Assembly: GCF_902150045.1 (NCBI RefSeq)
Contig: NZ_CABFVU010000001.1
Span: 3,038,001-3,102,000 of the forward strand
Direction: 5' to 3'
From: Chitinophaga polysaccharea
GTDB lineage: Bacteria; Bacteroidota; Bacteroidia; Chitinophagales; Chitinophagaceae
DNA: 64,000 bases
A program made the translations under genes and the position numbers. Below, piece after piece: positions 8,045 to 17,629 of the stretch. The notes beneath the pieces were generated by a model that was not told the origin of the DNA, made no database searches, and saw only the letters and a list, made by a program, of their open reading frames with translations. Every line of letters begins with the position of its first letter. The stretch's first letter is position 1.

Positions 8045-10894
8045 TCAGATGGCCCGGACCGTTTTTGCTATTCCATTATATGTTATCATTTTACCTGTCT
8101 TATTGCTGATGTCCGGTCCTGCCGCATTTTCCTTTCCCACGAATGTTACGAGGAAGTACCTCTGCTGCAGCATACCCGGAAATCTGCCTTCCCGTTGACC
8201 TATAGTGAGTGTTTGCGCAGCTTCATTCCATTGGAAGGAAATGTTGCTGAAAGCACCTTTCTCATATTGATAGTTATTATTTTCATCTTCATACAGCGTG
8301 AATTCACCGTCTTTACCTGTATACACATACAGCTGTATGGTATCTGCACGGCGCTCACTGGTATACTGGAGGTCAGGGCCTACCGGCAGAATGGCGCCTT
8401 CCTTTACATATAAAGGCATTCTTTGCAAAGGCGCTTCGGCGGTAATATGCCGGCCACCGGCTTCGTATTTCCCGGTGTAGAAATCGTACCAGCCATTACC
8501 TGCAGGCAGGTACAATTCGCGGCTGCGTGCATGGTACTCCGTTACGGGGTTTACCAGGAGAGAGGGACCAAACATGTACTGGTCGCTGATATTCAGTACC
8601 GCGGTATCCCCGCCATAATCCATTACCAGCCCGCGCATAATCGTATAGTCGTGGTGGTAAGTGCTGCCTGCAATGGAATAGATATAAGGCAGCAGGCGGT
8701 AACGCAGTTTGTCGTAGTACAGCATAGACTGGTACGCTACACTGCTGTCGGGAGCAATGTTGAACATCTCACGATAAGGGTATTGCCCGTGAGAGCGGAA
8801 CAGCGGGCAGAAAGCGCCATATTGGAACCACCTTGTATTGAGCTCTCTCCATTCTTCCAGTGCCGGCCCCTGCGGATCGGGACTGTCATATTTATCTTCC
8901 ACAAAAAAACCTCCTATATCTGTAGTCCAGTAGGGCAGGCCGGAGAGGCTGAAATTCAGTCCGCCGGGGATCTGCCTTTTAAACTCGGTAAAGGTGGCGC
9001 CTATATCGCCGCTCCAGGTGGCGGCGGCATAACGTTGCAGCCCTGCATAAGCGGAACGGGTAAGAATGAACACGCGCTGATCCGGTTTTGCAGCTCTTTG
9101 TCCTTCGTAAATGCCTTGCGCATTTACCAGTGCGTAGGTATTGAAGTATTGGGTAGAAGAGCCGAGCGCAGTGGGATCCATCAGTTTTTTGCGTTCTTCA
9201 ATAGACGCATTGGAAAGGATATCCGGCTCTGTGGCGTCCAGCCACCAGGCGTCCACACCTTTGCTGAGCAGGTTTTTCTGCAACAGGCTCCAGAACAGTT
9301 TGCGTGCCTCAGGATTAAAGGCATCATAGAACGTAGATACGTAACCGTTACCTATCCAGTCGCGCTGCCTGTTTTTGATATTCTGTTTGTATAACCAGCC
9401 TTTGCTGTCGAATAATTTATAGTTGCTGATGCCTTCATAGAATTTCGGCCATACGGAGATCATGAAGTTGGTATGGTACTGTTTGTGCAGGCGGCTGATC
9501 ATGCCTGCGGGATCCGGGAAACGTGCGGGATCAAACTGCTGGCTGCCCCACTCGTCCTGTTTCCAGTAGCTCCAGTCGAGTACGATATTATCCAGCGGGA
9601 TCTTTCTTTTGCGGAATTCTGCCACGGTGCTTTCAATCTCCTGCTGCGTTTTATACCGCTCCCTGCTTTGCCAGAAGCCCAGTGCCCAGCGTGGTATCAT
9701 GGTGGCTTTACCTGTTACCTTTCTATAACCGCTGATCACTTCGTCCATATTTTCTCCATACATAAAGTAATAGTCAAGTTTTTCACCTGCTTCGGAGGTT
9801 AGCTGCATTTTATCCGGTCCTTCTTCCGGGGTAGGAGGAAGGAATTTAAGGGAGATAAAAGACTGCGCGGTTTCCGGGATCCATTCTACTTTTACGGTAG
9901 CCGGTTCTCCTTTTTTAAGAAGGTGGCGGAATACAGAAGCGCCGGGATTCCAGCTTTCGCGCCATTTGTCCAGCTTCAGCTGGCCATTGATCCATACTTT
10001 GGTATAACCCGAAGTGGTCATGAAAAATTTATACTCGCCTGTTTCATCTGCATTCACGGAGCCTTCCCAGGTTACTTTTCCTTTTACCATTGGAAAGGAA
10101 GGAGGAAGCGACGATAAACGGTCCAGGAATTCGTAGTCGATCTTATCCTCTACCTTTTTTATATATACTGTATTATTATTACGGTCGCCATAGGTGGCAC
10201 TAAAACCGCCTGTTTGTCCGTCGGCTGAGGTTAAGTGTAATTCAGACATTTGTTTATAGGGACGGTTATCACCGAAACGTGTAATGGAATAGTTGTCCCA
10301 TAAAATACCGTAGTTCCGGCTGGACACTACAAAGGGAACCGCCGCTACAGAATTGTACTGAGTGAGGTCTACATCCTGGTTTTTGTAGTTCATTAAGCCG
10401 GTCTGGTGCTGTCCAAGTCCATAGAAAGCTTCACCGGCGGGGGATTCAAAAACCTGCTGGATCCGGTATAAGGATTTGTTGCCAATAGTAACCGGGGAAA
10501 AGCGTTTGCCTCCGCCGGCCTGTTCCTGTAATATTATATTGCCTGTTTTATCGCGAAATGTCACTTCCCCGGTATTCAGTGCTACTGTAGCGGTAATGCT
10601 GGTTGTTTTCAGTGTAACGCTTTCATTCCGTTCTTCTGAGTCCCATTTGATAGTATTACCGGTAGCATCTACGGCCATGAGACTTGGAGATCCCGTGAAA
10701 TGATCGTCCGGGGTGGCGGTTACATGGATCACTTTATCAGAAACCACCTGTAGTTTCACCTGCCTGGCGCCGTTCCGGGCGGTTTTTTTTAAATGGATCA
10801 ACAGCCCATCAGCCAATTTTTCCACCTGCCCGGCATAAGACCAGGAAGTGAGGAACGTCATTAATACGATCGGTATCGCCCTCTTTATCTGCAT
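8045..10894 (-). CDS. GH31 family glycosidase with PA14 insert (alpha-xylosidase or alpha-glucosidase)
   Basis: The 949-residue product has a signal peptide (about 1-21). It carries an N-terminal beta-sandwich, a PA14 domain inserted at about residues 235-360 (GKVTWEGSVNADETGEYKF), and the GH31 barrel. The expected nucleophile is D553 in WWLDATEPD, and the acid/base is probably D630 in TWSGDIG. PA14-inserted GH31 enzymes of Bacteroidota include xyloglucan alpha-xylosidases, so xylose-capped glucans are a plausible substrate, but alpha-glucosidase activity cannot be excluded. It is the first gene of the minus-strand operon with susC, susD and the lipoprotein. Confidence 0.9.
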   Translation of the reverse strand: MQIKRAIPIVLMTFLTSWSYAGQVEKLADGLLIHLKKTARNGARQVKLQVVSDKVIHVTATPDDHFTGSPSLMAVDATGNTIKWDSEERNESVTLKTTSITATVALNTGEVTFRDKTGNIILQEQAGGGKRFSPVTIGNKSLYRIQQVFESPAGEAFYGLGQHQTGLMNYKNQDVDLTQYNSVAAVPFVVSSRNYGILWDNYSITRFGDNRPYKQMSELHLTSADGQTGGFSATYGDRNNNTVYIKKVEDKIDYEFLDRLSSLPPSFPMVKGKVTWEGSVNADETGEYKFFMTTSGYTKVWINGQLKLDKWRESWNPGASVFRHLLKKGEPATVKVEWIPETAQSFISLKFLPPTPEEGPDKMQLTSEAGEKLDYYFMYGENMDEVISGYRKVTGKATMIPRWALGFWQSRERYKTQQEIESTVAEFRKRKIPLDNIVLDWSYWKQDEWGSQQFDPARFPDPAGMISRLHKQYHTNFMISVWPKFYEGISNYKLFDSKGWLYKQNIKNRQRDWIGNGYVSTFYDAFNPEARKLFWSLLQKNLLSKGVDAWWLDATEPDILSNASIEERKKLMDPTALGSSTQYFNTYALVNAQGIYEGQRAAKPDQRVFILTRSAYAGLQRYAAATWSGDIGATFTEFKRQIPGGLNFSLSGLPYWTTDIGGFFVEDKYDSPDPQGPALEEWRELNTRWFQYGAFCPLFRSHGQYPYREMFNIAPDSSVAYQSMLYYDKLRYRLLPYIYSIAGSTYHHDYTIMRGLVMDYGGDTAVLNISDQYMFGPSLLVNPVTEYHARSRELYLPAGNGWYDFYTGKYEAGGRHITAEAPLQRMPLYVKEGAILPVGPDLQYTSERRADTIQLYVYTGKDGEFTLYEDENNNYQYEKGAFSNISFQWNEAAQTLTIGQREGRFPGMLQQRYFLVTFVGKENAAGPDISNKTGKMITYNGIAKTVRAI

Positions 10895-10998
10895 ATTTGA
10901 ACGGATTTTTTCGTTGGTTGAACGTGGTTGTTACAAATACAGGTTGTGGTACCTGTGCTGCATTTTTCAAAAACGTGTTACTTCAAAACGTGTTGAAA

Positions 10999-11006
10999 CA
11001 AAAGTA
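10999..11006 (-). promoter_or_regulatory. Candidate -7 box (TACTTTTG) for the GH31-susC-susD operon
   Basis: Minus-strand TACTTTTG matches the Bacteroidota TAnnTTTG -7 consensus and lies about 105 nt upstream of the GH31 start. No good TTTG -33 element is seen at the usual distance, which would fit a promoter needing an activator such as the adjacent HTCS. Confidence 0.4.
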
Positions 11007-11153
11007 AAAGGAGGGCACGAATCCGAGGGTACGGGTATGTTTTTGATGTAGGGCGATTATGTTAACTCCTGGTATCCGCTGGGTAACAATTTGATTTCGG
11101 TAAGGGCATTAAATGTTAACGTATGGCAAATGAAAGGGCTGGTTATAAAGCTG

Positions 11154-11258
11154 TTATAATAAGAAGATGCCGATGAGAGAACCTGTGATCAGGCAGTACA
11201 GCAGGATTTCAATCAACAGATACAGGCGATTGCTTCGTTTAAAGTTTTGCTTGAACAT
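11154..11258 (-). CDS. Small single-pass membrane protein, 34 residues
   Basis: The frame has an ATG at 11258 and a TAA stop at 11154-11156. The peptide begins MFKQNFKRSNRLYLL and ends ITGSLIGIFLL: a basic N-terminus (four Lys/Arg in the first 11 residues) followed by about 22 hydrophobic residues, a positive-inside anchor. A TAATTTTG -7 box sits 24 nt upstream at 11282-11289. This is below the length used by most gene callers. The function is unknown; its place between a sensor and its target operon may be incidental. Confidence 0.5.
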   Translation of the reverse strand: MFKQNFKRSNRLYLLIEILLYCLITGSLIGIFLL

Positions 11259-11281
11259 AGTAGGTTTAATAATCGATCCAA

Positions 11282-11289
11282 CAAAATTA
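11282..11289 (-). promoter_or_regulatory. Candidate -7 box for the 34-residue protein
   Basis: Minus-strand TAATTTTG is a full match to TAnnTTTG, 23 nt upstream of the micro-protein ATG. The -33 region has no clear TTTG. Confidence 0.4.
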
Positions 11290-11295
11290 TCTATT

Positions 11296-11315
11296 GCCCC
11301 CCTGAAACAGGGGGC
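11296..11315 (-). terminator. GC hairpin after the HTCS gene
   Basis: The stem CCCCCTG/CAGGGGG has an AAA loop. On the minus strand it is followed by AATAGATAATTTTG, a weak U-tract, so termination may be partial. It separates the HTCS transcript from the promoter of the small frame. Confidence 0.45.
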
Positions 11316-11381
11316 GCATTTCGTTATTTCATAGGGCAGATTTGTTGTTTTGCAGGATGATGTACTTTTGAAGTAGGGGTA

Positions 11382-14300
11382 TTATTTCTTCTTTCCATAA
11401 ACAGACGGAAGCACATTGTATTCCATCTTGAAATATTTTGTAAAGTATTTGGGATTGTTGAAGCCCACTTCATAGGCCACCTCTGCTACGGTAAGCTGGC
11501 TTTTTTCCAGCAGTTGTGCAGCCCGCTTTAAACGGATGCTCCGGATAAATTCGATGGGCGATCGCCCGGTGAGGGCCAGGATCTTTTTATACACGGATAC
11601 CCGGCTCATGAAAAGCGCCCTGCTCAGTTCTTCTACCGAGAAGTCGGGATTGGCAATATTCTTCTCTACAATTTGCAAAGCCTGTTGTATGAATTGTTCA
11701 TCTGCCGATGAAATGGCTACTTCTCCCGGGTTGGCTTCTATATATTGCTGGAATGTTTTCCTGAGAGATGATTGCTGGGAGATAATGTTCCTGAGCCGTG
11801 AAAGCAGTACCTCGAAGTTAAAAGGCTTTGTAATGTAATCGGAAGCGCCGGTTTCCAGGGCTTCCAGCTGCTGGGCTTCTTCGGCCCTGGCGGTGAGCAA
11901 TACAAGGGGAAGGTGCGCGGTGCGTTGCAGGGCGCGTACTTTTTTACATAATTCCAGTCCATCCATTTCCGGCATGGAAATATCGCTTACTACCAGGTGC
12001 GGGAGCGTGTGCTGCAGCACTTTCCAGGCGGCAAGCCCGTTCTCTGCTTCAATAATCTGGAAGTACTGGCTGAGATTATCTTTCAGATAAAAACGGAAAT
12101 CCTCGTTATCCTCTACCAGTAAAACCACCGGTTTTTTAGAGTTGGTGTTCACCGCAGGAGGCGCTGTAACGGTAACGGCAGTACGTATTGTTTCCTGCAC
12201 ATCGCCGGGAACAACTGCAGCAGCTGTTTTAACCGGGAGGTATACCGTAAAGCAGCTACCCATTTCCGGGGCGCTGTCTACCGTAATACTGCCCCCATGC
12301 ATTTTCACAAATTCCTTTGTGATAGAGAGCCCGATCCCGCTGCCCTGGTTCACCATGGAGGCCGGTACTTCATGCTGGAAGAACCTTTCAAATATATGTT
12401 CCTGTTTTTCCGGGGGAATACCGATACCATTATCTTTTACGGCAATTTCCAGTTGCCCGGCAGTTTCCTGGTAACTAACCTGAACGGATATACTGCCATT
12501 TTCGGGGGTGAACTTAAATGCATTGGAGAGGAGATTAAAGATGATCTTCTCTATTTTATCGGCATCATACAACATTTTTAGCTCTTGTACATTGCTCTGA
12601 AAGCCGAGCTGTATATGTTTTTTATCAGACAGGTCGGAAAAAGAGCCGGTGAGGTCTTTTACAAAGCTGATGATGTCTCCTTCTGCGGGATGCAGTTTGA
12701 TTTCCTGGACTTCCATTTTACGGAAGTCGAGCAGCTGGTTCACGAGGTTGAGCAGGCGCCGTGCGTTGCGTTGCATCAGGTCCAGCTGTACTTTTAAGGG
12801 GCCTTCGGTTGTTTGGCGCACAATTTTTTCCAGTGGGGTAATGATAAGGCTCAGCGGTGTTCTGAATTCATGGCTTACGTTGGTAAAGAAGCGGATCTTC
12901 AGCGTATCCAGTTCGTGCATACGTGCAGCTTCCTGTGTTTGCTGTTCCATTCTGAACTTCAGTCTTTCCCGTTCCAGTATGATGCGGCGGGCCAGTAGCA
13001 GCGCCCCCAGTATGAGCAGTATATAACCGAGGAAGGCAGGCCAGGTTTTCCAGAAGGGTGGGAGTACTTTTATTTTCAGGGTAAGCCCTTTTTCATTCCA
13101 TACGCCATCGTTGTTGGAAGCCTTTACGCGGAAAGTATATTCGCCCGGGTCGAGGTTGGTGTAGGTGGCCTTTCTTTGCAGGCCGTCGGTGTACAGCCAG
13201 TCTTTATTAAACCCTTCCAGCATATAGGCGTACCTGTTCTTTTCCGGGTGGAAATAATTCAGGGATGCAAATTCAAGCGAAAATACATTTTCACCATGCT
13301 TCAGGGTGATGCTTTGTGTTTCCGGAATAGCGGCCTTCAGTAGTATGCGCCCGTTGATCTCCTCTCCCGGGAGCACGCTTTTGTTAAAGATCTGCAGATC
13401 AGTGAGCACCACTGGAGGGATATTATTATTGAGGGCAATGGCATCGGGGTAGAAGAGGTTGAAGCCGTTGCCGCCGCCGAAAATAAGCTCACCGCGACTG
13501 GTTTTCAGGGCGGCGTTTTCGTTGAAATCCTTTCCCTGCAAGCCGTCGGATTCGTCGTAATTTTTGAAAGTATAGGTATTACCCTCAATGGTCATATTAC
13601 ACAGGCCATTGGGAGTGCTCATCCAGAGGCGGTGGTCATTGGCTTCCAGGATGTTCAGGACAGAATTATCCGGGAGACCGTTCTCCTTGCGGAGGGTACG
13701 GAAACTGTTGGTTTTCGGATCAAAGAGATCCAGTCCCTCCCTGGTGCCTATCCATATGAGGCGGCGGCTGTCCTGGAAAATACATACCACGTTATTGTGA
13801 CTGAGGCTGGTGCTGTCGCCCGGGAGATTGTTATAATGTTTGAAAATGCCGGAGGCGGGATTGTATACATCGAGGCCATCTGAGGTGCCTATCCAGAGCT
13901 TTCCCTGGTGGTCTTCCATGAGAGCGGAAATGTACCTGGACTTCACTTCCCGCCTGTATTGCCGGAAACGGCCTGTGGCGGGGTCCATCCGGTTAAGACC
14001 GGCGCCGAGGGTGCCTACCCACAGCTGGTGGCGGCTGTCTTCCAGTATTTCCCATATACTGTTATCGCTGATGCTGGAACTGTCTGCCGGGTCATGTTTA
14101 TAATGGATAAAACGGCCGTTGTCGAAGCGGTCGAGCCCACTGAAATAGGTACCTACCCATAGTTGTTTGTTGTGATCAATGCATAGGCTTACAATCACAT
14201 TGCCGGAGATGCTGTTATTATTGGCGGGATCGTGCCGGTACTGGGTGAAGGTGTTGCGGGCACGGTCAAAGTAGATCAATCCGCCCCCATTGGTGCCTAT

Positions 14301-15446
14301 CCATAAGTTACCGGCTGCATCTTCCACAAACCGGTTCACATCGTTATACGGCAAACTGTTACGGCTATACGCCTGGTACTGGTAGAGCGGGAATTTCACC
14401 ATGTTTTCATGGTAAAAGTTCAGCCCTTTTTTGAAGGTGCCTATCCATATGATGCCGGTATTATCTTTATAAAGCGTGGTGATACTGTTCTGGCTCAGGC
14501 TTCGGTTATCTTCACTGATATTCTCAATGTAACGGATGCTTTGTGTTTTCTTATTAATAATATTGATACCGCCATGATCGGTACCTATCCATACCAGGCC
14601 GCTATTATCCGGAACGATGCCTCTTACAATATTGTTATTCAGCGCCAGCCCGGGAGTATTCTGGTCGATATGCCGGAAACGTTGTGTGTTTACGTCAAAA
14701 TAGTAAACGCCGTTGTCCTCATTTTTGCTGAACATCCACAGGTCGCCGTCGGCATCTGCCACCATTCCCCAGCCACCGGTGGGGATTTCAGCTCTTACGA
14801 GTGTATTATCACGGTAAACAACCTGGTGACTGCGGGCGTCCATTTTTTCCAGCAGGCCATTGCTATGCAGCAGCCAGTAGATACCTGCTTTACCGGGCAA
14901 CAGTACAGACACGCTGTTGGTACCGATGCTGCCTCCGGAACCAGTATGCGTAAACCGTTTTACCTTGTTGGCTGCACTTACCAGGAAAATGCCTGCGGAA
15001 GGGTGCAGGAACCAGTACCCGCCGGAAGGATCTTTCACGATATCTGTGACCGTGTTGCCGGGAAAGCCCCACTGGCCCAGGATCTTTTCAGGGCGCCGGT
15101 TAAAACGGGCGGTCACCGGGTCATAAATATTGATGCCGGCCCGGGTCTGGATCCAGAGATGCTGTCCTGGCCCAGCCATGATCCTGCTGATATTATTATC
15201 TGCTACAGAGGTAGTATCGCGCAGATCGTGCTGGTACACAGTGAAATGATAGCCGTCGAACCGGTTCAGACCTGATACAGTCCCTATCCACATAAATCCT
15301 GTGCTATCCCTGAAAATACAGTTTACCTGGTTGTTAGACAAGCCCTGGTTGATATCAATCCGGTTGAACTGATAGGGGAGTGTTTGTCCCCGCATTATTA
15401 TCGTAACGAGGAATAAAAAGATAAATATAAAGACCCGCTTCCGCAT
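11382..15446 (-). CDS. Hybrid two-component system sensor-regulator (HTCS) of locus 1
   Basis: The product is 1354 residues from the ATG at 15446 (MRKRVFIFIF, a signal peptide). An ATG 72 nt upstream would bury the signal and is rejected. Order of domains: periplasmic two-bladed-propeller repeats (about 30-640, many WIGT motifs), Y_Y_Y domain (about 715-795), transmembrane helix (about 803-820), HisKA with H859 in NVSHEFRTP, HATPase with DNGIGI and GSGIGL, receiver with phospho-acceptor D1155 in VSDISMPEMDG, and a C-terminal AraC DNA-binding domain. Such proteins bind a glycan fragment in the periplasm and switch on the adjacent PUL. No domain or catalytic residue is missing. Confidence 0.95.
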   Translation of the reverse strand: MRKRVFIFIFLFLVTIIMRGQTLPYQFNRIDINQGLSNNQVNCIFRDSTGFMWIGTVSGLNRFDGYHFTVYQHDLRDTTSVADNNISRIMAGPGQHLWIQTRAGINIYDPVTARFNRRPEKILGQWGFPGNTVTDIVKDPSGGYWFLHPSAGIFLVSAANKVKRFTHTGSGGSIGTNSVSVLLPGKAGIYWLLHSNGLLEKMDARSHQVVYRDNTLVRAEIPTGGWGMVADADGDLWMFSKNEDNGVYYFDVNTQRFRHIDQNTPGLALNNNIVRGIVPDNSGLVWIGTDHGGINIINKKTQSIRYIENISEDNRSLSQNSITTLYKDNTGIIWIGTFKKGLNFYHENMVKFPLYQYQAYSRNSLPYNDVNRFVEDAAGNLWIGTNGGGLIYFDRARNTFTQYRHDPANNNSISGNVIVSLCIDHNKQLWVGTYFSGLDRFDNGRFIHYKHDPADSSSISDNSIWEILEDSRHQLWVGTLGAGLNRMDPATGRFRQYRREVKSRYISALMEDHQGKLWIGTSDGLDVYNPASGIFKHYNNLPGDSTSLSHNNVVCIFQDSRRLIWIGTREGLDLFDPKTNSFRTLRKENGLPDNSVLNILEANDHRLWMSTPNGLCNMTIEGNTYTFKNYDESDGLQGKDFNENAALKTSRGELIFGGGNGFNLFYPDAIALNNNIPPVVLTDLQIFNKSVLPGEEINGRILLKAAIPETQSITLKHGENVFSLEFASLNYFHPEKNRYAYMLEGFNKDWLYTDGLQRKATYTNLDPGEYTFRVKASNNDGVWNEKGLTLKIKVLPPFWKTWPAFLGYILLILGALLLARRIILERERLKFRMEQQTQEAARMHELDTLKIRFFTNVSHEFRTPLSLIITPLEKIVRQTTEGPLKVQLDLMQRNARRLLNLVNQLLDFRKMEVQEIKLHPAEGDIISFVKDLTGSFSDLSDKKHIQLGFQSNVQELKMLYDADKIEKIIFNLLSNAFKFTPENGSISVQVSYQETAGQLEIAVKDNGIGIPPEKQEHIFERFFQHEVPASMVNQGSGIGLSITKEFVKMHGGSITVDSAPEMGSCFTVYLPVKTAAAVVPGDVQETIRTAVTVTAPPAVNTNSKKPVVLLVEDNEDFRFYLKDNLSQYFQIIEAENGLAAWKVLQHTLPHLVVSDISMPEMDGLELCKKVRALQRTAHLPLVLLTARAEEAQQLEALETGASDYITKPFNFEVLLSRLRNIISQQSSLRKTFQQYIEANPGEVAISSADEQFIQQALQIVEKNIANPDFSVEELSRALFMSRVSVYKKILALTGRSPIEFIRSIRLKRAAQLLEKSQLTVAEVAYEVGFNNPKYFTKYFKMEYNVLPSVYGKKK

Positions 15447-15537
15447 GTACACCTTACCTGGTTGAAAAATTGTTGGTCTGACAATTATAGTTATAATTAT
15501 TGCGCAACAATATACCATAAAATGGAAATAAAAAAAG

Positions 15538-15561
15538 AAAGGTCGAAAGAATTCGACCTTT
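15538..15561 (-). terminator. Terminator-like hairpin in the HTCS leader region
   Basis: The stem AAAGGTCGAA/TTCGACCTTT has a 4-nt loop and on the minus strand is followed by CTTTTTTTATTT. It lies between a candidate promoter (15685) and the HTCS start at 15446, with no minus-strand gene upstream that would need terminating, so it may act as an attenuator. Confidence 0.5.
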
Positions 15562-15684
15562 ATTGCTAAAATTCCACGTTATGGCACTCAGGTCCATAAA
15601 AAGTTAATCAGCTAAAAATCCGGCAAGCCGGTATATGATAAATGATATTTGCGGTTTTATGGGGATAGCCAGCTTCTTGCTATA

Positions 15685-15692
15685 CAAAAGTA
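15685..15692 (-). promoter_or_regulatory. Candidate promoter for the HTCS gene
   Basis: Minus-strand TACTTTTG (-7) is preceded after about 20 nt by TTCTTGAC, a partial -33 element. The start of transcription would be about 230 nt upstream of the HTCS start codon. Confidence 0.4.
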
Positions 15693-15850
15693 GGTGAAGG
15701 TAAAACGATTGTCAAGAAATTAGCAAACAATATTTAAAAAAAGATTAAAATCACCCCGAAACCTTATTTTTTTCTGCGGCTGGATAATTTCAGGATAATG
15801 GGTTATAATCTTTAAAGATTATTGAGTACTTTTTTGCCAATCTGAAAATC

Positions 15851-16651
15851 ATGAAACGTATTACTTTATGTATGATGCTGTTAGCAGGAACGGGATTGGC
15901 CGCCTTTGCGCAGCAACCGCCTGCAAAGGGGGGCACCGTTACGCTCGATTATTATTACAACAGCGAGTTCAGAAAGGATAAAGCCGGTAACCCGGAAAGA
16001 TGGCATTACATCTGGGGGGAAACGGATAACGGGGGCGTGTCGCTCTGGGGGCATATTTTCGACTCCCTGGGAGTAAAAAGGGATAGCCTGTTAACGGCGC
16101 CCACGGCTGCCAACCTGGAAAATACCGGTATCTATATCATCATTGACCCTGATACAGAAAAGGAATCGCCCCGGCCTAATTATATGAATGAGAAGGATGC
16201 CCGCACCATTTACGAATGGGTAAAGGCAGGCGGGGTGCTGGTATTGCTGGAAAACGACTCTGCCAATGCCGACTTTGCGCACTTTAACCGGCTGAGCGGG
16301 AAATTTGGTATCCATTTTAATGGCGACAGCCGCAACCGGGTGCAGGGCAGGAACTTTGAACAGGGCACTTTCCATATTCCTGCCGGGCATGAAATTTTTT
16401 CTCCGGGGCGGCAGGTGTATATCAAGGAACTGTCTACTTTAACACTGAAAGCGCCTGCACGGGCGGTTTATAAAGACGGTGACCATGTGATTATGGCGGT
16501 GGCTGAAGTAGGAAAAGGAAAGGTATTTGCTGTTGGCGATCCCTGGTTTTATAATGAATATGTGGATGGAAAGAAGCTACCGGCATCTTTCCAAAACTAT
16601 GAAGCCGCAACAGACCTGGCCCAATGGCTGATTAAGGCGGCCAACCGCTAA
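15851..16651 (+). CDS. Secreted DUF4350/GATase1-like protein
   Basis: The 266-residue product has a signal peptide cut near AFAQQ. The body ([54 protein letters not shown]) matches the glutamine-amidotransferase-like module that in other Bacteroidota is often the C-terminal part of GH105/GH88-type unsaturated-uronyl hydrolases. Here it stands alone, without the hydrolase domain. A likely role in handling pectin-type sugars is inferred only from those fusions. The stop overlaps the stop of queG by 4 nt (convergent). Confidence 0.7.
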   Translation: MKRITLCMMLLAGTGLAAFAQQPPAKGGTVTLDYYYNSEFRKDKAGNPERWHYIWGETDNGGVSLWGHIFDSLGVKRDSLLTAPTAANLENTGIYIIIDPDTEKESPRPNYMNEKDARTIYEWVKAGGVLVLLENDSANADFAHFNRLSGKFGIHFNGDSRNRVQGRNFEQGTFHIPAGHEIFSPGRQVYIKELSTLTLKAPARAVYKDGDHVIMAVAEVGKGKVFAVGDPWFYNEYVDGKKLPASFQNYEAATDLAQWLIKAANR

Positions 16652-17562
16652 CTGTTCAGGAAATTGATGTTTCTCCGGATACCTTCAAACTTACTGCGCT
16701 TAAGGGGGGAATGGCGGAAGATGTTTTTAAAGGCTTCTTCCGTCAGCTCTTCCCAGTCGCGGGTGGAAAAATTAAGGATGGCCGGCACAGGTGTGAATGC
16801 CGCTTCCCGGTTGGCTTTGGAGAACCGGTTCCATGGGCAGACATCCTGGCAGGTATCACAGCCAAACATCCAGTTATCAAATTGTCCCTTCATTTTATCA
16901 GGGATCAGCTGCTCTTTCAGTTCTATGGTAAAATAAGATATACACTTGCTGCCATCCACTACGCCTGGCGCCACCAGGGCCTCTGTAGGGCATGCGTCCA
17001 GGCAGCGGGTACAGGAGCCGCAGTAATCGGCCACGGGGCCATCATATTCCAGTTCAATATCGGTGATCAATGTGGCAATGAAGAAAAAGGAGCCGGCCTG
17101 TTTATGGATCAGGTTCCCGTTTTTACCTACCCAGCCTAACCCGCTGCGGCTGGCCCAGGCACGCTCGAGTACAGGAGCTGAGTCCACAAAGCCCCGGCCC
17201 TGGACAGGGCCGATGCGTTCCTGCATCCGCAGCAGCATCGTTTTCAGTCGAGCCCTGATCACCTCATGATAATCCTGGCCATAGGCATATTTGGAGATGC
17301 GGGGGGCATCGGCGCGTTGCTGTTCGGAAGGGAAGTAGTTAAACAGCAGCGTGATCACCGACCTGGCGCCGTCTACCAGCTTGCGCGGATCTATTCTTTT
17401 ATCGAAATGATTTTCCATATACTGCATGTTGCCATGCATGCCCTTATTCAGCCAGGCTTCCAGTCGCCGTGCATCGTCGTCCAGCTGCTCCGCTTTCGCA
17501 ATGCCGCAATGGTCAAATCCTAATTCTTTGGCCAGCTCTTTTATGAATAATGTATGGGTCAT
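16648..17562 (-). CDS. queG: Epoxyqueuosine reductase QueG
   Basis: The 304-residue cytoplasmic enzyme performs the last step of queuosine synthesis, reducing epoxyqueuosine in tRNA with a cobalamin cofactor. The two ferredoxin-type cluster motifs are clear: [12 protein letters not shown] (C181, C184, C187, C191) and [11 protein letters not shown] (C235, C238, C242), with C207 between them. The conserved acidic residue is D127 in GFVDSAP. Length is in the usual range for forms without the C-terminal HEAT extension. A TAATTTTG box lies only 5 nt before the ATG, so its transcript may be leaderless. Confidence 0.95.
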   Translation of the reverse strand: MTHTLFIKELAKELGFDHCGIAKAEQLDDDARRLEAWLNKGMHGNMQYMENHFDKRIDPRKLVDGARSVITLLFNYFPSEQQRADAPRISKYAYGQDYHEVIRARLKTMLLRMQERIGPVQGRGFVDSAPVLERAWASRSGLGWVGKNGNLIHKQAGSFFFIATLITDIELEYDGPVADYCGSCTRCLDACPTEALVAPGVVDGSKCISYFTIELKEQLIPDKMKGQFDNWMFGCDTCQDVCPWNRFSKANREAAFTPVPAILNFSTRDWEELTEEAFKNIFRHSPLKRSKFEGIRRNINFLNS

Positions 17563-17567
17563 CCGGG

Positions 17568-17575
17568 CAAAATTA
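17568..17575 (-). promoter_or_regulatory. Candidate -7 box for queG
   Basis: Minus-strand TAATTTTG lies 5 nt upstream of the queG ATG, a spacing that would put the transcription start at or next to the start codon. Confidence 0.4.
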
Positions 17576-17629
17576 GCATATTATTTATATCTTCGCCAGG
17601 CATATATATCCCATATGCCCGTTAACAGT

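Larger units (their letters stand above)
10895..11381. other. Intergenic region between GH31 and HTCS
   Basis: These 487 bases hold the GH31 operon promoter candidate, the short membrane-protein frame at 11154-11258 with its -7 box, and the GC hairpin that follows the HTCS gene. No other coding or RNA feature was seen. Confidence 0.6.
15447..15850. other. Divergent intergenic region, HTCS / DUF4350-like gene
   Basis: These 404 AT-rich bases hold the HTCS promoter candidate, the hairpin at 15538-15561, and a small CCGGC/GCCGG hairpin at 15620-15631. A run reading TACTTTTTTG at 15828 lies just before the plus-strand gene at 15851 and may be part of its promoter. No gene is visible. Confidence 0.5.

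Noticed and set aside
8423-9394. 323-residue plus-strand frame inside the GH31 gene
   Set aside because: Antisense to well-supported catalytic motifs; composition is atypical and no family pattern is visible.
14409-15275. 288-residue plus-strand frame inside the HTCS gene
   Set aside because: Mirror of the periodic propeller repeats on the other strand.
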